Of a stretch of 41,464 nucleotides of DNA, positions 7,198 through 15,977 are shown in pieces; the first letter of the stretch is position 1; every line of letters starts with the position of its first letter. This DNA is from Pyrinomonadaceae bacterium. GTDB taxonomy: Bacteria; Acidobacteriota; Blastocatellia; Pyrinomonadales; Pyrinomonadaceae. Under the pieces are notes generated by a model, which saw nothing but the letters and a program-made list of their open reading frames with translations, was not told the origin of the DNA and ran no database searches. A program made the translations under genes and the position numbers. The stretch lies in the NCBI GenBank assembly GCA_019186825.1, contig JABARP010000021.1, forward strand, positions 21,439-62,902, written 5' to 3'.

Positions 7198-8937
7198 ATT
7201 ATCAGTAAAGTCAGCGGCTTTACACGCGGCCTAAAACATAACCAGCTGGTACGGATCGAGCGTCTTGGAACTCGGCGCGTGCCTGCGTCGGATATTGTCT
7301 CGCCCGAGCTTGCGCGTCAGATGTCGGAGCTTTCGTTCGAAACCGGTCGCCAGATCGGCGTTCTTATCAATCGGAAGGGCCAGGTCGAATACGTGATGGT
7401 CGGGAACGCAAAGCAGATCGAGATGCCGGATTTTGGCCGCTCCCGCGTTTCGAAAGAACGTTTTCGCGGCCTTCGCTGTGTTCACACGCATCTTCAGGAC
7501 GAGAAACTTACGCAAGACGACCTTACCGACCTTGCACTGCTCCGTTTCGACCTGATGAGCATCATTCAGGTCGAGGCCAGGACTGGATTGCCGGGAATGG
7601 TCTATTCCGCTCACCTTGTGCCAATGTCGGCAAAGGAGATGAGTGCTGACGGCGACGAGGCCGTAACTGAACCGTATCAGTTCCTCGAACCGAACATCCC
7701 GAGCCAGCTTGACGCGAACTTTCTCGAACTCATCACATCGCTCGAAGCCGAGATGGCGCGCGTCTCCGAGAGTGCACGAATTCGCTCGACCGGCCGCGAA
7801 CGCGCGATCCTTGTCGGGGTTACGACCGGTGATCTTGACGCTGCGAACGAGTCGATGCGCGAGCTGGAGGAGCTTACCCTGTCTGCCGATGTTACGGTCG
7901 TCGATTCTGTCATCCAACGAAGGCCGCAGATCGATCCGCGAACCGTTCTCGGGCGAGGTAAACTGGACGATCTTTTGGTGCGGTCGATGCGTCTTGGGGC
8001 AGACTTGTTGATCTTCGACACGGAACTCTCGCCCGCTCAGGTGCGTTCGCTGAGCGATGCCACCGAGCTCAAAGTTATCGACCGTCCACAGCTCATTCTC
8101 GACATTTTTGCGCAGCGTGCACAGAGCCGCGAAGGCAAACTGCAGGTTGAGCTTGCGCAGCTGAAGTATCTCCTACCCAGGCTTGTGATCGGCCAGAACT
8201 CGGCGTTCTCAAGGCTTGCAGGCGGCATCGGCGGCCGCGGCCCCGGCGAAACGAAACTTGAGACCGACCGTCGCCGAGTCCGTGATCGGATCGCACAGTT
8301 AGAACGCCAGGTAGACGCACTCGGCCGTCAACGCCACGAGAGGCGCAAGAATCGCCTGCAGAAGCACCTCCCGATAATCTCGCTGGTTGGCTACACGAAC
8401 GCAGGCAAGAGCACGCTTCTCAATTCATTGACGCAAAGCGAGGTCTTTGCACAGAAGAAGATGTTCGCAACTCTCGACCCAACGTCGCGCCGTCTGCGGC
8501 TGCCATACGAGCAAGAAGTTATCATCAACGATACGGTCGGATTTATACGCGACCTTCCCGATGCTCTTGTTTCCGCATTTCGCGCAACGCTCGAAGAGAT
8601 CTCTGACAGTAGCCTTCTCGTCCATGTTGTCGATGCTTCGAACCCACGAGTTGTGCAGCAGATAGAATCGGTCGATCAGATTTTGAAAGAGCTGGACCTA
8701 AATAGGGTGCCGCAGATCATTGCATTCAATAAGGCAGATCTCATGAACGAGAATGAGATCGCGGACCTTCGACGCGAGGTTGACGCAGAGATCGATTGCG
8801 TTGCGGTCTCTGCGATCCACAAGGCGACTCTGCGGCCCCTTACGGAAGCGATCGGTAGGCGTATCGGTAGGTTGCTTACCGAGGCTGCACAGGTACCGAC
8901 AGCGGTGAATCAAATTTACGCGGAGGCAAATGGCTAA
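7198..8937 (+). CDS. hflX: HflX ribosome-associated GTPase, probable non-ATG start
   Basis: HflX binds ribosomes and helps split or rescue them under stress. The N-terminal HflX domain includes GVTTGDLDAA, TVLGRGKLDDL and the GGRGPGETKLE linker. The G domain follows: G1 GYTNAGKST (~residues 398-406), G3 DTVGF, G4 FNKAD and G5 SAI. The first clear start codon in frame is a GTG at 7279, but family-like sequence (SGFTRGLKHNQLVRIERLGTRRV) extends upstream of it. The frame is closed by TAG at 7186-7188. Between them there is no ATG, GTG or TTG, only an AGAGGA ribosome binding site (7187-7192) followed by ATT (7198) and ATC (7201). I therefore place the start at 7198, or 7201 with better spacing. 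The stop overlaps pgpH by 8 bases. Function is secure; the exact start is inferred. Confidence 0.92.
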   Translation: MISKVSGFTRGLKHNQLVRIERLGTRRVPASDIVSPELARQMSELSFETGRQIGVLINRKGQVEYVMVGNAKQIEMPDFGRSRVSKERFRGLRCVHTHLQDEKLTQDDLTDLALLRFDLMSIIQVEARTGLPGMVYSAHLVPMSAKEMSADGDEAVTEPYQFLEPNIPSQLDANFLELITSLEAEMARVSESARIRSTGRERAILVGVTTGDLDAANESMRELEELTLSADVTVVDSVIQRRPQIDPRTVLGRGKLDDLLVRSMRLGADLLIFDTELSPAQVRSLSDATELKVIDRPQLILDIFAQRAQSREGKLQVELAQLKYLLPRLVIGQNSAFSRLAGGIGGRGPGETKLETDRRRVRDRIAQLERQVDALGRQRHERRKNRLQKHLPIISLVGYTNAGKSTLLNSLTQSEVFAQKKMFATLDPTSRRLRLPYEQEVIINDTVGFIRDLPDALVSAFRATLEEISDSSLLVHVVDASNPRVVQQIESVDQILKELDLNRVPQIIAFNKADLMNENEIADLRREVDAEIDCVAVSAIHKATLRPLTEAIGRRIGRLLTEAAQVPTAVNQIYAEANG

Positions 8938-11371
8938 GCGGATAAAAGATCTGAAATCGCCGACGACGGCATTTCGCGATCGTATCAAGGCGATCGTTAT
9001 GAAGCCGTTTGCTTCGCTCTCGGATAGGCAGACCTTTTGGCTTGCATTTGTGGTCTTTTGCCTCGTAACGGCGCTCCTTATCCAAAATCCGCTGTGGCGT
9101 CGTGCCGGTGAAAGTCTCTATCACACGGGCGATATCGCCCGCGAGACGATCGTCTCGCCTGCGGATATCACGGTTACAGATCAGGCGGAGACCGACCGTC
9201 TCCGTGCGGAAGCGCGGGCGAAGGTGAATCCGATCTTTAGATATGAATCGGGTAAATCCGACGAAGCTCTGCAGAGTTTCATCTCCGCATGGGAACATAT
9301 GCAGCGGAGAACCGCATCTGCGGCAAATGTGAACAAACAGTCGGATGCAAGCGGACGCGCGGACGATCACTGGACAACGACCGACATCGGCAAGGTATTG
9401 AGTTCGCGTACGTTTAGCAGGAACGAGCTTGATGCCGTTCAGTCCGCGTTGCGTGACGCAGCGGAGGGCTACATCTACGACGATTCGGAGAAGCAGTATT
9501 TTCAAACACAGGTATTCGTATTTGACCGTTCGAAGCCTACGCAGCGTTCGACCGTTTCGATGCCGGAGAGCAACTGGACCGCGCTCTCGGCCGCGCGAAA
9601 TAAGCTCCGCATACGGATCGATGCCATTCGGAGCCTTTCAAAAAAGGAGGCCGACGCCTTTTATGCCGCCACCGAGATACTCGTAACGCCTACCGTTCAA
9701 TATGACAGCGTCGCGACAGAGACAGCGCGAAATGCGGCGGCCTCTGACATCGAACCTGTTACGATAGCCCTCAAGCGGGGCGAGAATATTGTCGATGAAG
9801 GGCATCTGATCACGCCGAACATAATGGCAAAGATCGAGGCCATCGGCAGCTATACGGCTTCGACGCGACAGCTAAATCGCTTCATCGGTGTACTGTTGCT
9901 TGTAACCGGCCTTTTCTGGGCGGCTTGGAAGTTTGTCCAGAATCGCGGTACGCTGCCGAGACTTTCGTTAACCGCCCGACGGACATTTTTCCTTCTCGGT
10001 TTTGTCGTTATCTGCCAAACGGTCATCTCTTCGGCGTTGTTTCGGCTTGCCGATCTTACCGCCATGCAGAACGTGAAGGCACCGATGAATGATGCGACGT
10101 TGTGGGCGTTCGCAATTCCGTTCGGTGCAGCAAGCCTGTTGATGACGCTTCTCGCGGACAGGCCGACAGCGTTGCTCGTAGGGCTTCTGAATTCGATGTT
10201 TGCGGGCTTGATGGCCCCGCGTCCGCTGGAATTTGTGTTCTATTCATCCATCGCCTCCGCAGTTGCCGTTTATGGCATTGGTCGATATCGGAATCGCCAG
10301 ACCGTAACGATCGCGGGGAGCCTTGTCGGAGCGGTTTCCGCAGTGCTTTCGCTCGCAATCCTGGCATACACCCAGCAGCCGATAATCCTAAATACCGTAC
10401 TCCTGTCGATCGCGTGCGGGCTCGCAGGCGGTATTTTGACGGCGGCGGTCACGTCAGTTTTGCTACCGGTTTGCGAATCTATCTTTGGAATACTCACGGA
10501 CGTAAAGCTGCTTGAGCTTTCAAATGCAGATCTGCCCGTATTGGGCCAGCTCGCGCTTCGGGCTCCGGGCACGAATCAGCATTCGCACGCCGTCGGCCAG
10601 CTTGCCGAAGAAGCCTGTCGCGTTGTCGGAGCTAACGGCCTTCTTGCGAGGATCGGGGCACTCTATCACGACATTGGAAAGACCGCCGCACCTGAGCATT
10701 TTGTCGAGAATCAGATGTCGAAGAATCCGCACGACAAACTCAAGCCGGCTCAGAGTGCAAAGATCATCATCAGCCACGTTACATATGGCACAAAGCTTGG
10801 ACGGGAAGTCGGGCTACCGGCAAGGATCGTCGATTTCATACCGCAACACCACGGTACGCGAACACTACATTATTTCCTAAAGAAGGCACAGGCGGAAGCC
10901 CGTCCGGACGAAGTTATTTCGGAGAACGATTTCCGTTATCCGGGACCGAAACCGCAGTTCAAAGAGGCCGCGATAATGATGATCGCAGATTCATGCGAGG
11001 CGGGAGCGAGATCGCTTGCAGAGCCAAGTCCTGAGAATGTGCGTTTTATCGTAACGAAAATAATCGACGCGATCCTTCAGGACGACCAGCTCGATGAATG
11101 TGATCTGACCTTGCGCGAATTGACGCAGATCCGAGAATCGATGATCAAATCGCTTGTTGCGATATACCACTCGCGCGTCGATTATCCGGGTTATGTTCCA
11201 CCGCCGTCGGGAACTTTCAGATTGGTTGATACGCACATCGACAGCGAAGAACGCGGCCTGAAGTTCACGAATCCTGCCGACATCCCCGTCTCACCCGGCG
11301 GCGAGATCGAAGACGAAGCGATAGACCGCTCACATCCGCCAAAAGAGCATGATGTGAAGGCCGCGAGCTAG
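8930..11371 (+). CDS. pgpH: 7TM-HD family phosphohydrolase (PgpH-like c-di-AMP phosphodiesterase)
   Basis: The 813-residue inner-membrane protein has one N-terminal membrane segment (~residues 33-52), a large extracytoplasmic domain (~60-310), about seven membrane helices (~320-520) and a cytosolic HD domain. The HD motifs are HSHAVGQLAEEA, ALYHDIGK (the HD pair) and QHHGT. The family hydrolyses cyclic di-AMP, so this protein probably lowers the messenger that controls potassium and osmotic balance. The ATG at 8930 lies inside the end of hflX, which suggests translational coupling. A ~60-residue hydrophilic tail follows the HD domain. Its TAG stop shares the palindrome CTAG with the stop of the convergent HIT gene. 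Family assignment is firm; c-di-AMP as substrate follows from characterised relatives. Confidence 0.92.
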   Translation: MAKRIKDLKSPTTAFRDRIKAIVMKPFASLSDRQTFWLAFVVFCLVTALLIQNPLWRRAGESLYHTGDIARETIVSPADITVTDQAETDRLRAEARAKVNPIFRYESGKSDEALQSFISAWEHMQRRTASAANVNKQSDASGRADDHWTTTDIGKVLSSRTFSRNELDAVQSALRDAAEGYIYDDSEKQYFQTQVFVFDRSKPTQRSTVSMPESNWTALSAARNKLRIRIDAIRSLSKKEADAFYAATEILVTPTVQYDSVATETARNAAASDIEPVTIALKRGENIVDEGHLITPNIMAKIEAIGSYTASTRQLNRFIGVLLLVTGLFWAAWKFVQNRGTLPRLSLTARRTFFLLGFVVICQTVISSALFRLADLTAMQNVKAPMNDATLWAFAIPFGAASLLMTLLADRPTALLVGLLNSMFAGLMAPRPLEFVFYSSIASAVAVYGIGRYRNRQTVTIAGSLVGAVSAVLSLAILAYTQQPIILNTVLLSIACGLAGGILTAAVTSVLLPVCESIFGILTDVKLLELSNADLPVLGQLALRAPGTNQHSHAVGQLAEEACRVVGANGLLARIGALYHDIGKTAAPEHFVENQMSKNPHDKLKPAQSAKIIISHVTYGTKLGREVGLPARIVDFIPQHHGTRTLHYFLKKAQAEARPDEVISENDFRYPGPKPQFKEAAIMMIADSCEAGARSLAEPSPENVRFIVTKIIDAILQDDQLDECDLTLRELTQIRESMIKSLVAIYHSRVDYPGYVPPPSGTFRLVDTHIDSEERGLKFTNPADIPVSPGGEIEDEAIDRSHPPKEHDVKAAS

Positions 11372-11853
11372 AATTTATCCTTTAATTTTGCGTATGTGTC
11401 GGTGAGGGACTCGGGCAGCGTGCGGGTCTCGCCGATGGTCGTCATAAAATTCGCATCACCTACCCAACGAGGCAGAACGTGCATATGGTAATGCTCGGCA
11501 ACGCCAGCGCCGGCAGCACGTCCGATATTCATTCCGGAGTTTATGCCTTCCGGAGCATAGACGGTTTCGAGAGCCTGATGTGCGGTTTTGACGAGATCCA
11601 TCATCTCGTCAGTTGAATTCTTCTTCGCGGCTGTTAGATGTGCGAGATGCTCGAAGGGTACGATCAGAACGTGCCCGGCGGCGTAAGGGAAAATGTTGAG
11701 GACCACAAAGTTGAACTCGGCACGTTTGAGGATAAACTTCTCCTCATCGGATGCCGAGCTCGCAAGTATCGTACAGAAAACACAACCGCTGTTAGGCGTT
11801 GCACAGTTTTCTTTTATGTATTTATATCGCCAGGGACTCCAAAGGACATCCAT
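11368..11853 (-). CDS. HIT-family hydrolase, Ap4A phosphorylase-like
   Basis: This 161-residue protein carries the histidine-triad motif EHYHMHVLPRW, where the middle His forms the nucleotidyl intermediate, and an upstream CVFC pair that may bind zinc. The start (LWSPWRYKYI) and the segment after the triad (RWVGDANFMTTIGETR) resemble actinobacterial HIT proteins acting as Ap4A phosphorylases. A role in clearing dinucleoside polyphosphates or related adenylylated compounds is likely but not proven. It is the third gene of an operon after rpsA and the HU gene. The HU stop TAA and this ATG share one base (TAATG), giving tight coupling. Its 3' end overlaps pgpH by 3-4 bases. Confidence 0.9.
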   Translation of the reverse strand: MDVLWSPWRYKYIKENCATPNSGCVFCTILASSASDEEKFILKRAEFNFVVLNIFPYAAGHVLIVPFEHLAHLTAAKKNSTDEMMDLVKTAHQALETVYAPEGINSGMNIGRAAGAGVAEHYHMHVLPRWVGDANFMTTIGETRTLPESLTDTYAKLKDKF

Positions 11854-12137
11854 TAAGCCTCGTCAATATTGATGAGCTCTTTGAGCTCCTTTCCGGGTTT
11901 GAAGTAGGCGACGCGCTTTGCCGGGATCTCGACGGTCGCACCGGTCTTAGGATTGCGGCCCTGACGGGAATTGCGCTCTCGGACACGGAAGCTGCCAAAG
12001 CCGCGCAGTTCGATCTTCTCACCGCGGTTCAAGCTCGCCGTAATGCTGTCGAAGATGATCTCGACAAGCTGCTCGGCGTCCTTTTTCGTCATTTCGGCTT
12101 CGACAGCAACTCGTTCTACAAGGTCCGCTTTGGTCAT
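11853..12137 (-). CDS. HU/IHF-family nucleoid DNA-binding protein
   Basis: The 94-residue protein matches the HU/IHF family along its full length. It has N-terminal helices (TKADLVERVA...DAEQLVEIIFDSI), the ELRGFGSF strand, the DNA-inserting arm GRNPKTG and the FKPGKELK end. Members bend and compact DNA as homo- or heterodimers. Its place directly after rpsA mirrors the rpsA-ihfB order of proteobacteria, so it may be an IHF-beta-like member, though HU and IHF are hard to tell apart by eye. A stem-loop (12159-12179) separates it from rpsA. It overlaps the HIT gene by one base. Confidence 0.95.
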   Translation of the reverse strand: MTKADLVERVAVEAEMTKKDAEQLVEIIFDSITASLNRGEKIELRGFGSFRVRERNSRQGRNPKTGATVEIPAKRVAYFKPGKELKELINIDEA

Positions 12138-12158
12138 GGTTCAATTGTTTTGGTCAAA

Positions 12159-12179
12159 CGGGCGGAAAGCCTCCGCCCG
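12159..12179 (-). terminator. Intercistronic hairpin between rpsA and HU gene
   Basis: CGGGCGGA and TCCGCCCG form a perfect 8-base stem with a 5-base loop. On the minus strand only TTTG follows, so it is a weak terminator at best. It more likely attenuates readthrough from rpsA or protects the rpsA 3' end, setting different levels for S1 and HU. Confidence 0.5.
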
Positions 12180-12184
12180 GTGAA

Positions 12185-14263
12185 TTAAGCGTTTTGTGAC
12201 TCAGATTCCGTCTCTTCGGTAGAAGCTACGGATGAATCGCCGGCAGATTCGGGAGTTTCAGCCACTGCCTCCGCGGTTGGAGCAGCGGTCTCAGCATCAG
12301 CATTATCCGGAGCGGCCTCGGACCCGGCCTCCACGGCAGGAGCCTCAGCATCCGCTGCCGGAACCTCAGCTTCGGATGCGGCGGCCTCAGCCTCTGGTGC
12401 GGCTTCGGCCTTCGCCTTCTTCTCTTTCTTAGGCTTGGCGGCAGGTGCTTCTTCTGTCTTTGTGCCAAGGTTAATGTTAGCAAGCTCTGCGAGGCTGGCC
12501 ATACCGCCCTTTGCTTCGCTAGAGTAGCTGCGTGTATCGACAACAGGTTCGTCATCTTTGCCGACGGCACGATGCGAAAGGCCGATCTTCTGTTCGGCAG
12601 CATCTATGCGAAGGATCTTGAAATCCATATCTTCGCCGAGTTTAGCGACCGACTCAGGACTTTCGACACGTTCATCCGAGAGCTCGGAGATGTGGCAGAG
12701 GCCTTCGAGGCCTTCGCCAAGTTCGACAAATACGCCGAAATTCGTGAATCGTGAAACCTTTCCGCGAACGACCTGGCCCGGACGATGGGCGGAAACGAAG
12801 GTTTCCCAGGCGCTCGGCGTAAGGTCCTTCATCGAGAGCGAAAGCCTCTGGTTTCGCTTATCAATGTTGGTAACGATCGCCTCGACTTCCTGATCTTTCT
12901 TTAAGACATCCTTCGGATGCTTGATCTTCTTTGCCCAGGTAATGTCCGAAACGTGTACGAGGCCGTCAATGCCTTCTTCAAGTTCGACGAACGCTCCAAA
13001 GTCCGTGATATTGCGGATGCGGCCTGTAATGCGCGTACCGACAGGGTAGCGGAGATCGACAAAATCCCACGGATTATCCTGGAATTGCTTCATTCCAAGG
13101 CTGATGCGCTTCTCTTCGGTATCGACGCCGAGAACTTGAACATCGACCTCATCGCCCTTATTGAACATTCGCTTGGGCGACTGTGCACGACGCGACCATG
13201 AGATCTCGGAAACGTGAACGAGACCCTCAACGCCTGATTCGAGTTCAACGAATACGCCATAGTCGGTGACCGAGGAAACCTTGCCTTTGATCTTTGCACC
13301 AACGGGGTAAACCTCGATAACGGTTGACCACGGGTCAGGCTGTAGCTGCTTATAGCCAAGCGAGATCTTGTCCTTTTCACGGTCGAGCTTCAGGATCTTG
13401 ACCTGAACCTGATCGCCGGTCTTGAACATTTCGCTTGGGTGATGGAGGCGGCCCCACGACATATCAGTCACGTGAAGAAGCCCGTCGATGCCTCCGATGT
13501 CAACGAATGCACCGTATTCGGTCAAGTTCTTGATCGTGCCGTCGACAATGTAGCCAACGTCTATCCGTGACAGCGTCTCCGCTTTCTGGGCGTTCACGAT
13601 CTCATCGGTCATCACTTTCCGCGAGAGGACAACGTTATTGCGTCGGCGGCTGAATTTGATGATCTTCGCTTCGATCGGCCCGTTAAGATAGCTATCGAGG
13701 CTGTAAACCGGCCGGGAATCGACCTGCGAGCCAGGAAGGAAAGCTTCCACGCCGTCGAGATCGACCTTAAGGCCGCCTTTTGTTTTTGCGACAACAAGAC
13801 CGGTTACGGGTGTGCCATCCTGGAATGCCTTTTCAAGCACATCCCACGAGTGGCGAGCAAGAGCATCATTTCGCGAAAGCACCGGCGGACCGTCGCCGCT
13901 GTGCATTGCCTTTAGCACGACCTGGACATCGTCGCCTTCATTTACTGAAAGCGTACCGTCTTCGGCGGTGAATTCTTCCGCGGGCACGATACCTTCGGAT
14001 TTGTATCCGAAATCCACCAGCACGCCGCGATCCGAAACCCCAACTACTTTGCCGTCAACCAATTGGCCGACGTGAAAAGTTGCCTGTTCCTGCTCGAATT
14101 GCTCGAGGATCGCACCGAAATCGATATCGCCCGACGGAGTCTCTTCCGTCGTTGCGGGTGCGGGTGCGGCTTGTGCCGTTGTTTGCTCTGCTGCCGGTTG
14201 TTCCTGAGCCGAAGATGCTGCAGCTGTCGTTTCTTCGGTTTCCTTTGTTGCCTCGATAGTCAT
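12185..14263 (-). CDS. rpsA: 30S ribosomal protein S1 with low-complexity tails
   Basis: S1 binds mRNA on the small ribosomal subunit and helps initiation. Six S1 (OB-fold) repeats can be read at about residues 65-130, 150-216, 236-304, 322-392, 409-478 and 496-565, the last four with the GAFVxL...GLxHVSxxS pattern. The protein is 692 residues against ~557 in E. coli. The excess is an N-terminal Ala/Glu/Thr/Gln-rich stretch of ~45 residues and a C-terminal Ala/Glu/Pro-rich acidic tail of ~100 residues. The ATG at 14263 has no close Shine-Dalgarno; an AGAGGAAG lies ~17 bases upstream. Weak sites are common for rpsA, which is often autoregulated. It is the first gene of the rpsA-HU-HIT operon. 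Confidence 0.96.
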   Translation of the reverse strand: MTIEATKETEETTAAASSAQEQPAAEQTTAQAAPAPATTEETPSGDIDFGAILEQFEQEQATFHVGQLVDGKVVGVSDRGVLVDFGYKSEGIVPAEEFTAEDGTLSVNEGDDVQVVLKAMHSGDGPPVLSRNDALARHSWDVLEKAFQDGTPVTGLVVAKTKGGLKVDLDGVEAFLPGSQVDSRPVYSLDSYLNGPIEAKIIKFSRRRNNVVLSRKVMTDEIVNAQKAETLSRIDVGYIVDGTIKNLTEYGAFVDIGGIDGLLHVTDMSWGRLHHPSEMFKTGDQVQVKILKLDREKDKISLGYKQLQPDPWSTVIEVYPVGAKIKGKVSSVTDYGVFVELESGVEGLVHVSEISWSRRAQSPKRMFNKGDEVDVQVLGVDTEEKRISLGMKQFQDNPWDFVDLRYPVGTRITGRIRNITDFGAFVELEEGIDGLVHVSDITWAKKIKHPKDVLKKDQEVEAIVTNIDKRNQRLSLSMKDLTPSAWETFVSAHRPGQVVRGKVSRFTNFGVFVELGEGLEGLCHISELSDERVESPESVAKLGEDMDFKILRIDAAEQKIGLSHRAVGKDDEPVVDTRSYSSEAKGGMASLAELANINLGTKTEEAPAAKPKKEKKAKAEAAPEAEAAASEAEVPAADAEAPAVEAGSEAAPDNADAETAAPTAEAVAETPESAGDSSVASTEETESESQNA

Positions 14264-14617
14264 TTACGGGTAATTTACTTCCTCTAGTTAAATACGCTCC
14301 CGGCGCGGTGCCGGATGCTAGATCTTCTTTGCCGTCACTCTCAGATCCTGGGCCAAAGGCCGGGTACTGCTTGCCCTTGGTTACGCAAAATACACCATAC
14401 CCTTTTGGCTTCTTGTCGATGGAAGGGATTTTCGACCGTATAACTTCGCGATCAGACCCCCGCTCAAAAAAGAAAAAGCCTTTAGATAATAGTGCCTTTC
14501 CGATCAAGCTATGGCAAAACTCAAAAATACAAGGTTTTTACGCCTTTTGTCAAGGCTTTGCCTGCCGAAAAGTATTGAAAAATCTATGTTTTAAGCGAAT
14601 TTAAAGTCCCGTCGATG
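14264..14617 (-). promoter_or_regulatory. Intergenic region: rpsA promoter and long leader
   Basis: This 354-base stretch between pilT and rpsA holds no gene I can support. The promoter at 14526-14554 would leave a leader of about 250 bases. The leader contains a CCGGC/GCCGG hairpin (14300-14314), a GGCC-TTT-GGCC palindrome and T-rich runs, but no known leader family. No clear pilT terminator is seen. A long leader fits autogenous control by S1, by analogy only. Confidence 0.5.
14526..14554 (-). promoter_or_regulatory. Candidate rpsA promoter
   Basis: On the minus strand a perfect TTGACA (14554-14549) is followed after 17 bases by TGTATT (14531-14526). The overlapping TATTTT at 19 bases is an alternative -10. 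Confidence 0.55.
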
Positions 14618-15772
14618 CTAGTTTCGGACTATGAGGTCGCCGACGGTGCCAACGCCACTTGACCGTTCCATTTCTTCCTTGGCGATGGTCGAGGTGTTAT
14701 GAATACCGGCAAGCCGCAGGCGGAATTCGTCGGGATTGGTCGAGCCGCGGAGTGCTTCGTCAAGGGAAACGAGCCCCGATTGATACAAGTAAAAGAGCGA
14801 CTGGTCGAACGTCTGCATACCATATTGCGACGTTCCGGCAGCGATCGCATCGCGGATCGACGCGGTCTTTTCTTCGTGGAGGATGTAATCGCGAATAAGC
14901 GGCGTCGCAACAAGGATCTCGACGGCTGGAATGCGGCTGTTCCCCTTTGCGGATTTCATCAAACGCTGAGAGACGACGGCCTTCAGGAGTCCGCCGAGCT
15001 GGATCCTGACAGATTTTTGCTGATAGGGCGGAAATGCTGAAATGATTCGGGTTAGTGTCTCCGCAGCATCAAGTGTATGCAGGGTCGAGAGCACCAAATG
15101 CCCGGTTTCAGCTGCCACAAGTGCCGTTTCGATCGTCTCGAGGTCACGCATTTCGCCGACCAGGATCACGTCCGGATCCTGACGGAGGCTGCCGCGAAGT
15201 GCCTCGGCAAAATTCCGAGTATCTACGTCAACTTCGCGCTGAGTTACGAACGATTCTTTGTCCTTGTGAAGGAATTCGATTGGATCTTCGATCGTAACGA
15301 TATGGCAATTGCGGGTCTGGTTTATATGATCAACGATCGCCGCGAGCGTCGTTGATTTTCCCGAACCGGTCGTTCCTGTAACGAGAACCAATCCACGCTT
15401 TTCATTAGCGATATTGTTCAGGATCGGCGGCATTCCAAGCTCTGCAAAGCCGCGTATCGTATCCGAGATTACGCGGGCGACAATGCCAATGGAGCTCCTT
15501 TGCTGAAAGATGTTCACGCGGAATCGGCCTAGGCCGTTGACGCCATAGCCGATATCGACCTCGAGAGAATCCTTAAAATGCTGCTTTTGGCGGTTCGACA
15601 TCATCGAGAACGCCATTTCAAGGGTTTCGTCCTGTGAGAGCTTTGGTACTCCACCGAGCGGCTTCAATTCGCCGGTCACACGAATAACAGGGAAGGACCC
15701 CGCCCGCAGGTGCAGGTCGGATGCGCCGAAACTCATCGCCATTCGCAGGAGGTCGTCTATACGGGTTGGCAT
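14618..15772 (-). CDS. pilT: Type IV pilus retraction ATPase PilT
   Basis: This hexameric cytoplasmic ATPase disassembles pilin fibres and drives twitching motility and DNA uptake. The 384-residue protein has the GASDLHLRAG N-terminal PAS-like region, Walker A GTTGSGKST (133-141), an Asp box EDPIEF (162-167), Walker B VILVGEMRD (202-210) and a His box with HLVLSTLHT (225-233). The C-terminal retraction region IRDYILHEEKT corresponds to the PilT AIRNLIRE motif, which separates it from PilB. No other pilus gene is in the window, so it is a stand-alone locus here. The ATG at 15772 has only a weak ribosome binding site. Assignment is very secure. Confidence 0.96.
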   Translation of the reverse strand: MPTRIDDLLRMAMSFGASDLHLRAGSFPVIRVTGELKPLGGVPKLSQDETLEMAFSMMSNRQKQHFKDSLEVDIGYGVNGLGRFRVNIFQQRSSIGIVARVISDTIRGFAELGMPPILNNIANEKRGLVLVTGTTGSGKSTTLAAIVDHINQTRNCHIVTIEDPIEFLHKDKESFVTQREVDVDTRNFAEALRGSLRQDPDVILVGEMRDLETIETALVAAETGHLVLSTLHTLDAAETLTRIISAFPPYQQKSVRIQLGGLLKAVVSQRLMKSAKGNSRIPAVEILVATPLIRDYILHEEKTASIRDAIAAGTSQYGMQTFDQSLFYLYQSGLVSLDEALRGSTNPDEFRLRLAGIHNTSTIAKEEMERSSGVGTVGDLIVRN

Positions 15773-15938
15773 AAATAAGAGAGAAACGTGAAACCGGAAT
15801 AGCCGTTACCGGCCAATTTTGGAAGCCTGAACGCAAAGCTGGTAACTTTGCCCGAATCAGGATGCTCCTTTGATTTTAGTGTTTGTGTGCTGTCCGCGTC
15901 AATAAAATTCTAAGCAAGGCAGCCCTTGTGCCGTCCGA

Positions 15939-15968
15939 TTAGACAAGCAAACTTTGAACGCTTAAAAT
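15939..15968 (+). promoter_or_regulatory. Candidate promoter of the TIG/beta-propeller gene
   Basis: TTAGAC and TAAAAT are spaced by 18 bases. Transcription would begin about 3 bases before the ATG at 15978, so the mRNA would be nearly leaderless, which agrees with the lack of a ribosome binding site. Confidence 0.35.
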
Positions 15969-15977
15969 CAGCCTTTT

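Noticed and set aside
14511..14594. Small plus-strand frame beginning MAKLKNTRF
   Set aside because: No ribosome binding site, overlaps the rpsA promoter on the other strand, 27 codons only.
14308..14604. Plus-strand open frame of about 98 codons between pilT and rpsA
   Set aside because: No ribosome binding site, unlikely amino acid composition, and it lies over the rpsA promoter and leader.
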